From NCBI RefSeq assembly GCF_045862785.1, contig NZ_BQXO01000001.1, positions 434,001 to 498,000 of the forward strand: 64,000 bases of DNA, read 5' to 3'. The translations under genes and the position numbers were made by a program. Every line of letters begins with the position of its first letter. Positions within the stretch are counted from its first letter, which is position 1. Shown here piece by piece: positions 63,573 through 64,000 of the stretch. The DNA is from Furfurilactobacillus curtus. GTDB taxonomy: Bacteria > Bacillota > Bacilli > Lactobacillales > Lactobacillaceae. The notes under the pieces were generated by a model. The model was not told the origin of the DNA and searched no databases. It saw only the letters and a list, made by a program, of their open reading frames with translations.

Positions 63573-64000
63573 TTATTGCTGATCTTCTAGCCACTGATAC
63601 AATAGCAATTCCATAATTACAATGGCAGCGACACGTGAACCGATCTCTAATCCTTGAGGAGACTGCACTTCATCAACAAACGTATATAGATTGACATCAC
63701 TAAGATTTTGAACTGGATTATTATCCGCCCGCGTAATTGACAAAATTAGGGCACGGCGGTCTGAATGCTCAAGCAACGTTGAAATAAGTTCAATAAACTC
63801 TGAATGTTCACCACTATAATCAATAACAAGCACTAAATCCGCGGCCGAAATATGGCTAATCGCCGCTCGCCGATATAATCGATCTTCAGGAAAATTAACA
63901 TTAAAACCTGACATCCGATAAAGATTCGCAATATACTGGGCCGCACTCTTGCTCGTACCTGTCGCAAAAATAAATAGTGTATCAGCACGTGCTAATTTGG
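63573..64000 (-). CDS. RpiR/MurR family regulator, C-terminal SIS domain (cut by window edge)
   Basis: About 140 C-terminal residues of a sugar-isomerase (SIS) domain: LFIFATGTSKSAAQYIANLY, then SAADLVLVIDYSGEHSEF, typical of the phosphosugar-binding half of RpiR/MurR transcriptional regulators. The N-terminal helix-turn-helix lies beyond position 64000. Target and ligand are unknown. Confidence 0.85.
   Translation of the reverse strand, partial: KLARADTLFIFATGTSKSAAQYIANLYRMSGFNVNFPEDRLYRRAAISHISAADLVLVIDYSGEHSEFIELISTLLEHSDRRALILSITRADNNPVQNLSDVNLYTFVDEVQSPQGLEIGSRVAAIVIMELLLYQWLEDQQ

Overview
The window looks like a chromosomal segment of a low-to-mid GC Gram-positive lactic acid bacterium of the family Lactobacillaceae. 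Four things point there: Bacillota-type gene order (lexA beside DUF896 and YneF; rpoY-rnjA; comEA-comEB-comEC-holA with rpsT and rpsO; SepM-coaD-rsmD-YlbG-FtsW-TypA), a mevalonate-pathway HMG-CoA synthase, strong AGGAGG ribosome binding sites with frequent GTG and TTG starts, and an alcohol dehydrogenase very like the R-specific enzyme of Lactobacillus brevis and L. kefiri. A genus is not claimed. Almost everything is core genome. I see no phage, IS element or CRISPR array. Most genes lie on the minus strand.

Layout. 1-2,320: two ABC exporter half-transporters, the second cut by the window edge. 2,359-2,642: a 121-bp tandem repeat. 2,689-5,596: YneF, DUF896, LexA, nucleoside deoxyribosyltransferase and a membrane protein. 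5,702-7,082: mvaS and a divergent tRNA-Ser(CGA). 7,355-12,536: rnz-SDR-lapA-recJ-apt. 12,773-16,353: an orphan protein, an OatA-like acetyltransferase and obgE. 16,625-22,292: uvrC with an SOS box, an M20 deacylase and a glutamine-type ABC transporter (fused binding protein/permease plus ATPase). 22,545-28,083: a small conserved protein, a MazG-like protein, engB, clpX, tig and tuf. 28,302-32,194: a TPR-like protein, rnjB, rpsO and rpsT. 32,296-36,976: holA and the competence DNA-uptake genes comEC, comEB and comEA. 37,113-43,315: SepM-like protease, coaD, rsmD, an unusual YlbG fusion, ftsW and typA. 43,417-45,447: inositol monophosphatase family, UPF0223 and an LDH-like pseudo-enzyme. 45,652-50,585: the complete pyruvate dehydrogenase operon pdhABCD. 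51,234-56,268: def, a decayed gene, a membrane-anchored protein, rpoY-rnjA and a set of very small proteins. 56,345-64,000: accessory metabolism (nitroreductase, R-specific ADH, DUF985 cupin), a possible ComK-like gene, a YjeM-type amino-acid permease and the 3' part of an RpiR-family regulator.

The genes mainly serve RNA decay (both RNase J paralogues, RNase Z, the RNA polymerase epsilon subunit), protein folding and turnover (Tig, ClpX, Def, SepM), translation, DNA repair under LexA, DNA uptake, and pyruvate oxidation. The items most worth a second look are the pdh control region (a 14-bp palindrome on the -10 plus a cre-like site), the YlbG fusion with an arginine-rich half, the LDH fold that has lost catalytic residues, the decayed gene beside def, the possible ComK-like gene, and the 121-bp tandem repeat that has a diverged relative 16 kb away.
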